This document shows, piece by piece, positions 22,371 to 33,815 of a DNA stretch of 64,000 bases; the first letter of the stretch is position 1; every line of letters starts with the position of its first letter. The notes under the pieces were generated by a model that worked only from the letters and a program-made list of their open reading frames with translations, made no database searches and had not been told where the DNA came from. The position numbers and the translations under genes are program-made. The DNA lies in assembly GCA_030674185.1 (NCBI GenBank), contig JAPXFY010000030.1, forward strand, positions 40,518,770 to 40,582,769, given 5' to 3'. The DNA comes from Monoplex corrugatus. Taxonomy: Eukaryota; Mollusca; Gastropoda; Littorinimorpha; Ranellidae.

Positions 22371-22898
22371 CCGTTGAATCCCGCACCCTGTCCACCTGCG
22401 TCCTGCATTGTCGACAATGCTAGCAAACAAAAACATAATCCTTTTAGCCCCTCACCCTGTCCACCAGCTTCCTGCAGGAATCTGGTGGACAGGGTGAGGG
22501 ACTCAAAGGGTTAAGTTTTTAAGCTTGGTGGATAGGGTGAGGGACTCAAAGGGTTAAGTTTTTAAGCTTGGTGGATAGGGTGAGGGACTCAAAGGGTTAA
22601 GTTTTTAAGCTTGGATAGGGTGAGGGACTCAAAGGGTTAAGTTTTTAAGCTTGGTGGATAGGGTGAGGGACTCAAAGGGTTAAGTCTTTAAGCTTGGTGG
22701 ATAGGGTGAGGGACTCAAAGGGTTAAGTCTTTAAGCTTGGTGGATAGGGTGAGGGACTCAAAGGGTTAAGTCTTTAAGCTTGGTGGATAGGGTGAGGGAC
22801 TCAAAGGGTTAAGTTTTTAAGCTTGGTGGATAGGGTGAGGGACTCAAAGGGTTAAGTTTTTAAGCTTGGTGGATAGGGTGCGGGATGTAAAGAGTTAT
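22371..22898. repeat. PAL copy expanded into a 43-bp tandem array
   Basis: A PAL start (GAATCCCGCACCCTGTCCACC) and central CTTCCTGCAGGAATCTGG hairpin are followed by about nine direct copies of a 43-bp half-unit, TTAAG + T-run + AAGCTTGGTGGATAGGGTGA + GGGACTCAAAGGG. Every unit border is GGGTTAAG. Confidence 0.85.
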
Positions 22899-22899
22899 T

Positions 22900-23160
22900 A
22901 ATTAATTTACAGCAAAGTGAAATCAAAAGGATCTGACTGTCGGCTGTTAACCCCTGATGACTTAATAGGCCTACAATATTTCTTTATTTTTTATCAGATG
23001 TTTCATTACTTTCAATCAGAGATTCTGTGGTTTTGACAGAAATTCTTCTTTTCTGTAGAACTGTATGAACTGTGTGAGAGCACATTTCACAAAGTTGTAT
23101 CGCTCATACATTCTCGTTTTCTTTTCTTTTTTTTTTCTTTTTTCTTCTTCCTCACCTGTC
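22900..23160. other. Short spacer
   Basis: No recognisable feature other than a T/C-rich run near 23120. Confidence 0.4.
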
Positions 23161-23325
23161 TCACCTGTCGGCGTCACCGGGAACAGTGTTGGCCGCTGCA
23201 CATGATGTCCTCACAAGTTGCCTCCAGCACTCTCGATCTTGGCTAAGTCTGACCACCTCCTGGAGTTTCTTGCCACTGATGTTTGTGATGTTTCTAGCAA
23301 GTGATGCAGGTGGCCGTTTCTTCTT
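23161..23325 (-). pseudogene. LINE polyprotein C-terminal fragment
   Basis: A - strand frame reads NITNISGKKLQEVVRLSQDR, then ECWRQLVRTSCAAANTVPGD and a stop. The WTG-like/leucine segment followed by a QDRxxWRxLV motif is what C-terminal tails of RTE-like non-LTR retrotransposons look like (compare QAEDRTGWRRLASRV at the end of the element at 48872-52068). A second related tail is at 59480-59625. The reverse-transcriptase part is absent. The exact clade is unknown. Confidence 0.5.
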
Positions 23326-23379
23326 CCAAAGACATGAAATTATCATAGAGTGATGGAGTCTCAGTTTTTTGTTCTTTCC

Positions 23380-23775
23380 ACTTTTTTTTTTCATTTATTC
23401 TTTTCATTCAGTCATTCCTTTCATTCAGTCATTCCTTTCTTTTATTCCTTCATTTCTTTCAGAATTCACTTGTACATTCCTTTTGTCATTCTTTCCTTTC
23501 TTTCTTTCATTCCTTCTTTTCATTCCTTTTATTTTGTCCTCCCTCCTTTTCATTCCTTCCTTTCATTTCTTATTTTCATTCATTTCTTTTTCTTTCCTTC
23601 CATCTTTCCTTCCTTCCTTCCTTCCTTTTATTCCTTCCTTAATTTTATTTCATTCATACCTCTCTTTCATACCTTTTGTTCCATGATTTCTTATATTTCT
23701 TTTCTTTCATTTCTCCTTTCTTTCTTCTGTTTCTTTCTTTCCTTCCTTCCTTCCTTTCTTTCTTTTTTTAATTCA
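23380..23775. repeat. Pyrimidine-rich TTTC/TTCC tract
   Basis: About 400 bp of imperfect TTTCATTCC and CCTTCCTTCC repeats, strongly strand-asymmetric. Phenylalanine/serine open frames over it are artefacts. Confidence 0.9.
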
Positions 23776-23917
23776 TAATTTTCATTCACTCATTCATCTA
23801 TTTCTTTCAACACAAATATTATATGTGTTCAAATTTAATGGATTTGCTGTTATTTCAAAGGGGGTGGGGGTACGGGGCAGTGTCATAATCACAGATTATT
23901 ATTCTTTAAACTGTGAA

Positions 23918-24113
23918 TTAACCCTTTGACTCCCTCACCCTGTCTGCCAGCAGGGTGCATGGTAAAAGCTATGAGAGCAAAACGAAAACTTAACTCTTTC
24001 ACTCCCTCACCCTGTTCACCAGCTTCCCGCAAGGAAGCTGGCGGATAGGGTGAGAGAGTGAAAGAGTTAAATTTTTACAGTTTATGGACACGCAGCAGGA
24101 GTGAAAGGGTTAA
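23918..24113. repeat. PAL element copy with TTAACTCTTTCACT inner ends
   Basis: TTAA borders lie at 23918 and 24110. The inner hairpin starts CTTAACTCTTTCACTCCC and ends GAGTGAAAGAGTTAA. Its first 14 bases equal the left end of the piggyBac derivative at 8465, linking the two families. The centre is CTTCCCGCAAGGAAG. Confidence 0.8.
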
Positions 24114-24327
24114 AAGGAAAATGGATCTGTCTGTGATGGAATCAGTGTTTTCTCAGAGCCCGTACTTGCAAGTTGGATTGTGTATGACAGGGTTTTTTTG
24201 TGTCCTTGGATTGTTGTAGTGCAAAGAAATGGACTTTTCACAGTGTCCATACCAAACAGTAGTAAACAGTGGCAAAAGGTACTTATGATGCACCAGAAGG
24301 AAACACAATGCAGAATATGGTGTGACC

Positions 24328-24440
24328 TAATTTGCATATGGTGACTTAATTTTTATTTGGTGTGAGTTCCTTTGCATAGGGTGTGACTTCATTTGCATAT
24401 GGTGACTTCATTTGCATATGGTGTGACCTCATTTGCATGT
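24328..24440. repeat. Short repeat carrying octamer (ATTTGCAT) motifs
   Basis: Perfect ATTTGCAT at 24330, 24391, 24410 and 24431, and a one-base variant at 24370, embedded in repeats of the type GGTGTGACTTCATTTGCATA. ATTTGCAT is the POU-domain octamer; whether it is bound here is unknown. Confidence 0.6.
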
Positions 24441-24689
24441 TGTCAGAGTGAAGTTTTCCATTGGACGGTTCAAGCTGCTTGTCCCCAGAAGAGTGTGTTA
24501 ACGTATTGCCGCAGTAGGCCTACAGTCTCTGTTTTTCTTTTTTCTTTTCTGTGCTGGATGCTAGTGTATCTGTATTTTCTGCTTACCTTTTTGTTTGTTT
24601 GTATGTTTATTGCTATCCCAACTTTCACGTCGCCTCTATGGGGTTGATCCCATGCAGGTTATCCCAGCTCCACAAACTGCCACCCATGC

Positions 24690-24691
24690 CC

Positions 24692-24747
<56 letters not shown>

Positions 24748-24785
24748 ACGCACACATGCGTGCTGTCTTTTTGGTGTATACAACA

Positions 24786-24829
<44 letters not shown>

Positions 24830-24911
24830 TGTGGGGCATGCACACATGCGTGCAGTCTTTTTGGTGTATACAACAATCTGTGTGTGTGGTATGGTGTGTG
24901 TGTGTGTGTGG

Positions 24912-24942
<31 letters not shown>

Positions 24943-25660
24943 TGTGTTGTGTGTGTGCATGCACACATGCATGCAGTCTTTTTGGTGTATACAACAGTGT
25001 GTGTGTTTATGAGTGCGTGCACGCACACATGCATGCAGTCTTTTTGGTGTATACAACAGTGTGTGTGTGTGTGTGTTTTATGAGTGCGTGCACGCACACA
25101 TGCATGCAGTCTTTTTGGTGTATACAACAGTGTGTGTGTGTGTGTTTATGAGTGCGTGCACGCACAAATGCATGCAGTCTTTTTGGTGTATACAACAGTG
25201 TGTGTGTGTGTTGTTGTGTTATGAGTGCGTGCACGCACACATAGGTGCAGTCTTTCTGGTGTATACAACAGTGTGTGTGTGTGTGTATATGAGTGTGTGC
25301 ACGCACACATGCATGCAGTCTTTTTGGTGTATACAACAGTGTGTGTATGTGTGTGTGTGTATATGAGTGCGTGCATGCACACATAGGTGCAGTCTTTCTG
25401 GTGTATACAACAGTGTGTGTGTGTGTGTGTACGAGTGTGTGCACACACACATGCGTGCAGTCTTTTTGGTGTATACAACTGTGTGTGTGTGGTGTGTGTG
25501 TGTGTGTGTGTGTGCTTATGAGTGCATGCACGCACACATGCATGCAGTCTTTTTGGTGTATACAACAGTGTGTGTGTGTGTGTGTATGAGTGTGTGCACG
25601 CACACATGCGTGCAGTCTTTTTTGGTGTATACATAGGTGCAGTCTTTTTGGTGTATACAA
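24690..25660. repeat. Complex minisatellite of 65-120 bp units (about 13)
   Basis: Each unit has GCAGTCTTTTTGGTGTATAC + AACAG, a variable TG run, then GAGTGCGTGCACGCACACATG + CATGCAG. Length variation lies mainly in the TG run. Long H/T- or C/V-rich frames on both strands (up to 271 codons) are repeat artefacts. Confidence 0.9.
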
Positions 25661-25679
25661 CAGTGTGTGTGTGTGGTGT

Positions 25680-25749
25680 GTTTTTTCCTTCTGGTGGATA
25701 TAATTCTGTGTGTGTGTGTGTGTGTGTGTGTTTCCTTCTGGTGGATATA

Positions 25750-25809
<60 letters not shown>

Positions 25810-25890
25810 TGTGTTGTTATCTTCTGGTGGATATGTGTTTGTGTGTGTATCCCATTCTGGTGGTTACAATGTGTGTGTTTCCTTCTGGTG
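25680..25890. repeat. Shorter TG minisatellite with CCTTCTGGTGGATATA
   Basis: About five copies of (T)CCTTCTGGTGGATATA separated by TG runs adjoin the previous array. Confidence 0.85.
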
Positions 25891-25894
25891 ATAT

Positions 25895-26520
25895 AGTAGC
25901 ATTTGTTATTGTTAATTCCTCCACATCCCACCAGCCATCTCTGTTTATTGGAATACCACACATTATTGTTGTTGTGTACTATTGTTCTTTCAGAGCATTA
26001 CAGTCAAAAGGAACGGACCTTAGAGAGAGACTTGTGAATCGTGATATGTCAGTCATTGTATTCTGTGTGTGTGTGTATGTTTTCTTTTCTTTTCACGCAG
26101 ATGTCAGCCTGTTTAATCTGAATTGATGTGACGGCCAGTGTTCAAGCAGGCGGAAAAACAGAAAAAGATGGAAAAGGAATAAGAATGAATATTTCATTGA
26201 CAAAACGGGACAGGTACTTTGTCAGTTATACATAAAAAAACAACCAAGAAACCAAAGATTCTCCTGTTCCGTAAACAGAATCAGCTTGCCAGGGAAGAAC
26301 TGTAAATTTCCGGCCAACTTTTTATTAACTTACATAAAAGAAAGAGATGTCACCACCAGTGAGACAAAACAACAAACAACAAGAAACTTTTACTCAATAC
26401 TAATGAGATGACAGTGTTTGTTGAACTAAGATTCTGGTGGATTTTATATTGTTGTTGTCTGTGAAGCTTGGCAAAGGCCAGTTGTCCAAAACAAGTGTGA
26501 CCCCTTCCCCTCCACCCCTA
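25895..26520. other. Spacer, no recognisable gene
   Basis: Mixed-composition DNA without support for coding or repeats. Confidence 0.5.
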
Positions 26521-26521
26521 T

Positions 26522-26715
26522 TTAACCCTTTGACTCCCACACCCTATCCACCAGCTGCAAAAACTTAACTCTTTGACTCCCTGACCCTATCCACTAGCTT
26601 CCTGCAGGAAGATGGTGGATAGAGTAATGGAGTCGAAGGGTTTAAGTTTTTGCTTTGCTAGCATGGTTGACAATGCAGGATGCTGGTGGACATGGTGCGG
26701 GAGTCAAAGGGTTAA
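26522..26715. repeat. Well-preserved full PAL element
   Basis: It is TTAA-bounded at 26522 and 26712. The left short arm (CCCTTTGACTCCCACACCC ... GCTGCAAAAAC) leads to the inner TTAACTCTTTGACTCCC, the centre CTTCCTGCAGGAAG, then TTAAG and the long right arm TTTGCTAGCATGGTTGAC to GGGAGTCAAAGGGTTAA. It is asymmetric: one short and one long outer arm. Confidence 0.85.
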
Positions 26716-26719
26716 AACA

Positions 26720-28690
26720 AAGTGACCACCCACATTCAAATAAAGAGGAACCAGAAGAACACAAAAATAGTATCAGAATGTGTATCTAATATAACAAGAC
26801 AAGATAGGTGCAACTTTTGGCCAAAAATTTGCGTTTCTACCCAGAAAGGCTGATTCTGTATATAGAACTGGAGAAGAATTCATGAATTTGGTTTCTGGGT
26901 TGTCTTTCATGTACACTGAGTCTGACAGTGGCCATTTAACTGAAAATATATACTCCTCTCTTGTTTTGTTGGTTAAATACTCGCTCTTATTTGCTTTTCA
27001 TATTTTTCTGGTTTTAAGTTCTGCTCAGCAACCTACTTATAGTACACATGTCGTATGTTGTACAGTGTCTTGGATCTCTTATTGTTTACTTTTTCTTTTT
27101 TAGAAAAGGATAGATCTTCCATATCTACTTGGCTGTGCGAGCATGTGTGACCGTGTCTGTATGCGAAATGTGTGTGCAAAGATTTCTCAGCTGCGTATGG
27201 ATAGATTTTTGCCACATAATAATAATAATAATTAATAATAATAATTACAATATTTATATACGCAAAATCTTGATAAAATCAAATCTAAGTACATGAGTAT
27301 GATTGGTTCATACTGGTCCACTCTAATTGAAAAGTTGCAAACACAGAATGAAATAGGTCATTCTGACCCCAAAACATGAAGATCTGTTGTGTAACATATT
27401 ACATGGATTTAGGTGTAACAATGGAGATTTACCTACTTAAAGTCGAACGTTGAACATACTAAGGAAATCTACCTGTGTAAGTTTACGGCATTGTTCTGCG
27501 ACATGACAGTGGTCATACCAAGGTAATTTACCTATTCTTGTTTTTCGTCTTATCACTGAAGTTTTAGTGTTTAGGAATACTGAATGCTCTCAGATTTTCT
27601 GACCAAAAAAATGTATGTGTGGCCCTTGGGAATATTATCGCCTGCTCTCAGCGTTTATAACTAGAAAACCCATGTGTCACTGTGTGGTCTCATATAGTGT
27701 GAGGATAGACCTGACCCTGTTATGGATTGTGCAAAGTGGAGGAAAAAAGTAAGGGAGAGAAGCGGGTCCTGCCTACAAGCTGTGGCCACAAGGGAAGTAA
27801 CTGGAATCTGTCTTGTCTTGATTCAACAGGAAAGAAAGGAAGATTGTTAGTATGGCTTTACATTTAGATGGTGATTTTTTTTATATTCATGTAATGAAGG
27901 TTGATTTATTATCTTCAGGATATTATGGGTGTTTGTTGGATCTGTGTGATGTTTAAGATGATGATGACGATGATTGAGATACTGTATTTTCACCATCTGC
28001 ATTGTCCTGTGGTGGTCATGTGTACATGTGAGATGTTATAACCATGTTGTCGTTGGCCCTACACAAATAAACTTGGATGTTATGGTATTTTGCTTTCGTT
28101 AAAGTTTTGTTTATTATGTGTAATGCGTGTGCATTGTCCGCTAAACAAGTCAAAAAGATTAACACTTTGTTTTACGCACATGGTATGTTATGTGTAATTT
28201 TTGGATACATTCCAAAACGCTTTGAATATACATACAAAAGCCATGGACAGTTCACAGTTCTGAGAAAATGAGGTTTTTCTCAGTTTTTCAATCAAACAAG
28301 ATAATGCTGGGAAAAAAACCCAAAAAATTAAACATCACCAGTATTACATTTTATATGCATTTCAGTTGCTGGGTTGTATTAACTTGTAAGTAACTGTAGA
28401 AAACTTGCTTGAGAGTTTGGTAATATTCACATACCTCATGAGAAAAAAAAAATAGGTGAAATGATTATTTTGTCACAGATTTACATTTTACATCAGAATT
28501 TTATACAGTTTACATTGTGGTATTCATGTATGGAAAAATAAAATTAATATGTTTAGGATCAGTTGGGTTTTCCAGGCATTCTTCAATAGCAGGGTCACAT
28601 GACTGTCCATGAAAACAGCATGCAGTGTCACATTGTTGTTTTCATTCCTCAACGTCGTCAACCCATTAGAGATTAAAGTACTTATGTGCA
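26720..28690. other. About 2 kb of non-repetitive DNA without gene
   Basis: AAT repeats at 27220-27250. Otherwise only short frames, none with recognisable domains or splice pattern. Confidence 0.5.
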
Positions 28691-28694
28691 TATG

Positions 28695-28716
28695 TACATA
28701 CTTGAGGCGCGCACGC

Positions 28717-28757
<41 letters not shown>

Positions 28758-28857
28758 TGATCACAAGAGAAGTGTATTTCTAGAAGAGAAATAAAACATT
28801 TACACAAACAGAATTTCCACATTTATGCAAAATAACGCAATGTTGTAAAGGCGCACA

Positions 28858-28925
<68 letters not shown>
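28695..28925. repeat. Two CA microsatellites
   Basis: CA runs at about 28710-28755 and 28850-28925, with GCGCACACGCGC at the edges. Confidence 0.95.
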
Positions 28926-28929
<4 letters not shown>

Positions 28930-29545
28930 CATACATGCGTGCAAGTACACACACACACACAAACACATGGATCCGTTGCTGTTTCTATAGATACAACCCA
29001 CAGAAAAGCTCAATGATTCAAGATATTCTTCACCTGCTATTAAAACTGAAGGTAAAACAGGGCAAAGATTTTGGAGCACTGAAGCAAAGCTGTTAGTAAT
29101 ACCTTGAAATAACAAGCTTTTATAGTGACGTAACTGCCTAAGTCTGTTTAAAAATAATAAACTGAATACATACCTAACTTTCTTTGGAAGTTATAAAATA
29201 AAATAACAGTTAACTGAATAGGCCTACATATCCATCTTTCTTTGAAAGTTATGGTGAAAACACATCTAACAATGACTAAATAGATTTTTTTTTCTAAACC
29301 ATTAACTCTGCAAGTCCTATCTAGCCTAAACCTGGTTTCCTTCCTGAATTTGTTTCCCCTTGCAAGGAACTTTCAATAAGGTTGCTTTTCTTTCTTGTGA
29401 AGATATCGCACAGATGACCTGTACCTGTAGCCATTGCCTTGGATGTTGAAGACCTACTAAAGCCAAACCGCGTCCCAAAGATGCTCTTGTACAGACAGCT
29501 GACGTACGGACACAATGACCAGGGAAGACCACTGAAGTGATTTAC
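28930..29545. other. Spacer, no recognisable gene
   Basis: No supportable coding, RNA or repeat family. Confidence 0.5.
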
Positions 29546-29547
29546 AA

Positions 29548-29727
29548 GGGTGCAACTTAGAAAAAGTAAAAAAACAAAGGGGTCCAGGGGCCGGCAGTGC
29601 CCTGTATGGGGGGGTTGGGGGGGGGCTATGCCCCCCAGACGCTGAAGCTTTTTCAAAAAACGGATTTTCCGTTTCTGACTCTTTTGAAAAAAACGGATTC
29701 CGTCGTCAAACGGAAAAAGTTGCACCC
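29548..29727. mobile_element. Small TIR element (MITE), inverse orientation copy
   Basis: It starts GGGTGCAACTTAGAAAAAG and ends CGGAAAAAGTTGCACCC. It is the reverse complement of the element at 17603-17792, including the GGCCGGCAGTGCCC and AAAACGGATTCCGTCG blocks and the G-run. Divergence is mostly in homopolymer lengths. Confidence 0.7.
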
Positions 29728-29964
29728 ATGGATTTGTGGATACCCTGTGGGCCAACTTCTTCAGCTGTGGCATGAACACTGCTAACTGGGACAACAATTC
29801 AGCAACTGCCTGCACACACAGCACGGTCACATCTAAACAGCACAAAACAGCTACTGTCAACAGAAGACAGATCCACAGAAGTAGAACCCAAGGCCACAAG
29901 ACGTCTTCCCTTGCAGTGCCCGCAGAAGAATGTGTACCTCAAGGACTTTGGGAGTTAAAACCTT

Positions 29965-30935
29965 CATCACAACAAAGCCTTGAAAATTGAATACATAAAT
30001 GTACCACAGGTAAAGCCTTGAAAGTTGAAGACATAAATGTACCATATCCAAAGCCTTGAAAGTTGAATACATAAACATACTGTAGCCAAAGCCTTGAAAA
30101 TTGAAGACATAAATGTACCATAGGCAAAGCCTTGAAAGTTGGAATACATAAATGTACCATAGCCAAGCCTTCAAAGTTTAGTACATAAATGTACCATAGC
30201 CAAGCCTTGAAAGTTTAGTACATAAATGTACCATAGCCAAAGCCTTGAAAGTTTACTACATAAATGTACCATAGCCAAAGCCTTGAAAGTTTACTACATA
30301 GATGTACCATAGCCAAGCCTTCAAAGTTTAGTACATAAATGTACCATAGCCAAGCCTTCAAAGTTTAGTACATAAATGTACCATAGCCAAAGCCTTGAAA
30401 GTTTACTACATAAATGTACCATAGCCAAAGCCTTGAAAGTTTACTACATAAATGTACCATAGCCGAGCCTTGAAAGTTTAGTACATAAATGTACCATAGC
30501 CAAGCCTTGAAAGTTTACTACATAAATGTACCATAGCCAAGCCTTGAAAGTTTAGTACATAAATGTACCATAGCCAAGTCTTGAAAGTTTAGTACATAAA
30601 TGTACCATAGCCAAGCCTTGAAAGTTTAGTACATAAATGTACCATAGCCAAAGCCTTGAAAGTTACTACATAAATGTACCATAGCCAAAGCCTTGAAAGT
30701 TTAGTACATAAATGTACCATAGCCGAGCCTTGAAAGTTTAGTACATAAATGTACCATAGCCAAGCCTGGAAAGTTTAGTACATAAATGTACCATAGCCCA
30801 AGCCTTGAAAGTTTAGTACATAAATGTACCATAGCCAAGCCTTGAAAGTTTAGTACATAAATGTACCATAGCCAAGCCTTGAAAGTTGAATACATAAAAT
30901 AAATGTACCACAGTCAAAGCTTTGAAAGTTTAATC
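29965..30935. repeat. 37-38 bp tandem array (about 25 copies)
   Basis: The unit contains GCCTTGAAAGTTTAGTACAT and AAATGTACCATAGCCAA. The first copies (29965-30160) are a variant with GTTGAATACATAAA. Open frames over it are artefacts. Confidence 0.95.
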
Positions 30936-31638
30936 CAACACCCAACTTGCAACTCACTACACCAGGATTTACCAAGATCAGACAATTCCAAATCTGCAAG
31001 TCGTCACTGGATGATATATTTTACCTTGCTCAAAACTCAGAACAGAACAGGCAGGTGGGCCAAGAAGTACCTGAAGAACTAATATGCATGTTTAGAACAA
31101 CACACAACCAACGTCACAGTCCAGCAACACCTCATGGTCAAACCGAGTTTTTCAAGAGCGCAATAAGGTGTGTCAGCATTCTAATGGTTAGAACCGTATA
31201 AATGCAATGTATTATGGGTTGTTAAACTTAGATTTTGGAGCCATGTTTCTCTCAATTTAACCAGCAAAACTTTCAGTATCAATTTACTATGAAAAAAGAA
31301 GTCTGCACTCATTCAAAGGTATTGGGGGCACAAAAAAAAAAAGAAGAAAAAAAAACATGAAATAAGTTCAGTGCTCTATGTAGCCTACCTTCAATCTATA
31401 AAGGTTTAAAAAAAAATACTTGTGAGCACAAATAAAACTGCTGAATTGTGATGATCCCATACAATAAGAACAATTATACATAAAAATTAGAGAAGCAGTA
31501 ACTCACATGATCAACACTGACTCCGATATCTGGAAAACCTGACGTCATAAAAAAAGAAGATATTATGTGTACAAAGAGAGATCTGTGGATACTGTTATCA
31601 GTTCTTCACACTGGGAAAAGCTACCTCCAACTTGGTTT
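30936..31638. other. Spacer, no recognisable gene
   Basis: AT-rich, with A runs near 31330-31360. Nothing supportable. Confidence 0.5.
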
Positions 31639-31639
31639 A

Positions 31640-32375
31640 ATGCTAGAGGTCTGACCATACCCGACCCAATAGGTGGCAGGTGGTGAATGGCACTCTGGTA
31701 TAGAGATTAACCACAAAATAATCCTTCACAATGGGAAAGCTACCTCCAATTTGGTTTCATGGTTGTGGTGCGACCATACGCAACCCAGCAAGTCACAGAT
31801 GGTGAATGGTCCTCAGGTATTAAGGTTAACCAACCATGAAACAATCCTCTTCACTGGGAAAGGTACGACCAACTTGGTAGTGGTGTAACCACTGGGCCTA
31901 CCCAATCCGACAGGTGGTAGGTGTGGTTGGTCCTCAAGAGTTGAGGTTAACCATGAAACAATCCTCCTCACTTGGAAAGCAAGTCGCAGGTGGTGAATAG
32001 TCCTCAGTATTCAGGTCAACCACAAAATAATACTCCACATTGGGAAAGCTACGTCCAAGTTGGTTCAACAGTAGTGGTGCAACCATACCCAACCCAGCAG
32101 GTCCAGGTGGTGAATGGTCCTCAGGAGTTGAGGTTAACCACAAAATAATCTTCCACATTGGGAATGCTATGACCAACATGGTAGTGGTGCAACCATACCC
32201 AACCCAGCAGGTCACAGGTGGTGGATGGTCCTCAGGTATTGGTGATAACCACAAAATAATATTTCACATTGGGAATGCTATGCCCAACATGGTAGTGGTG
32301 TAACCATACCCAACCCAGCAGGTCGCAGGTGGTGGATAGTCCTCAGGTATTGAGGTTAACCACAAAATAATCCTG
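31640..32375. repeat. 111-118 bp tandem array (about 6-7 copies)
   Basis: The unit contains AACCACAAAATAATC, TTGGGAAAGCTACGTCCAAC, GTGGTGCAACCATACCCAAC and AGGTGGTGAATGGTCCTCAG. The left copies are more diverged and one is truncated near 31930-31990. Confidence 0.9.
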
Positions 32376-32472
32376 CCTTACCAGGAGAAAAAAAAAATCC
32401 AGTCCTGGACCAACTGTGATGATGTCTATGGGGAAAAGGCAGGCTGGCTCTTGGCAAAGCTACACCACACCA

Positions 32473-32664
32473 TTAACCCTTAGACTCCTGTGCCTTATCC
32501 ACCAACATCAAAAACTTAACCCTTTGACTCCCTCACCCTATCTACCAGCATCCTGTAGGAAGCTCGTGGATAGGGTGAGGGAGTCAAAGGGTTAAGTTTT
32601 TGCTATACCAGCATGACTGGCAATGCAGGATGCCGATGGAAAGGGTGCGGGAGTCAAAGGGTTC
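32473..32664. repeat. PAL element copy
   Basis: Left TTAACCCTTAGACTCC, inner TTAACCCTTTGACTCCCTC around ATCCTGTAGGAAGC, and the right long arm ending GGGAGTCAAAGGGTTCA. The right TTAA has mutated to TTCA. Confidence 0.8.
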
Positions 32665-33003
32665 AAGTTTCAGCTTCAGTTTCAGCTTCTCCAGATGACA
32701 TCTCCGCGATTGGAATAATTCCAATATTTCCATATGCACTAACGTCCCAGGTGCCATGTGATGGTGATCGTGGCACAAGCCTTAAGCCTATACATTGAAC
32801 CATGAGCTTGCCTAGTCCTGAGACCCTACCTAGCCTACATTTTACTTAGTCTACATTTTTCTTTATATCATGTACTGTAATATCCCATAACATACCCTGT
32901 GTGTTCTATCATGAAGCCATCAAGCAGACAAGGGCTGCCCAAAGTCCTAGTCTCCCATGCTCACAGGGTAGGTCTTCTGGTCAGGCACTAAAGTGGGGAA
33001 ACC
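32665..33003. other. Spacer
   Basis: No recognisable feature. Confidence 0.4.
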
Positions 33004-33004
33004 T

Positions 33005-33815
33005 TTACAGTTTTAAAACTTTGTGGGCTGAAGTCAGAGGTACCAGACCTGCAGATGCCTTCTAACAAATCATGGTACCATGCAATATAATAGGGCTGAA
33101 GTCAGAGGTACCAGACCTGCAGAAGCCTTCTAACAAACCATGGTACCATGCAATATAACAGAGCTGAAGTCAGAGGTACCAGACCTGCAGAAGCCTTCTA
33201 ACAAACCATGGTACCATGCAATATAACAGAGCTGAAGTCAGAAGTACCAGACCTGCAGATGCCTTCTAACAAACCATGGTACCATGCAATATAACAGCTG
33301 AAGTCAGAAGTACCAGACCTGCAGAAGCCTTCTAACAAACCATGGTACCATGCAATATAACAGAGTTGAAGTCAGAAGTACCAGATCTGCAGAAGCCTTC
33401 TAACAAACCAAGTTCCATGCAATATAACAGAGCTGAAGTCAGAGGTACCAGACCTGCAGAAGCCAACAAACCATGGTACCATGCAATATACAGAGCTGAA
33501 GTCAGAAGTACCAGACCTGCAGAAGCCTTCTAACAAACCATGGTACCATGCAATATATCAGAGCTGAAGTCAGAAGTAGCAGACCTGCAGAAGCCTTCTA
33601 ACAAACCATGGTACCATGCAATATAACAGAGCTGAAGTCAGAAGTAGCAGACCTGCAGAAGCCTTCTAACAAACCATGGTACCATGCAATATAACAGAGC
33701 TGAAGTCAGAAGTAGCAGACCTGCAGAAGCCTTCTAACAAACCATGGTTCCATGCAATATAACAGACCTGAAGTCAGAGGTACCAGACCTGCAGATGCCT
33801 TCTAACAAACCAAGG
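33005..33815. repeat. 68-bp tandem array (about 11-12 copies)
   Basis: The unit contains GCTGAAGTCAGAGGTACC, AGACCTGCAGAAGCC and AAACCATGGTACCATGC. CATGGTACCATG is a 12-bp palindrome present in most units. There are two alleles, GGTACC and AGTAGC, in the first half. Confidence 0.95.

Noticed and set aside
24551..25961. Long histidine/threonine- or cysteine/valine-rich frames on both strands
   Set aside because: They translate CA/TG repeats and the GCAGTCTTTTTGG minisatellite in several frames at once.
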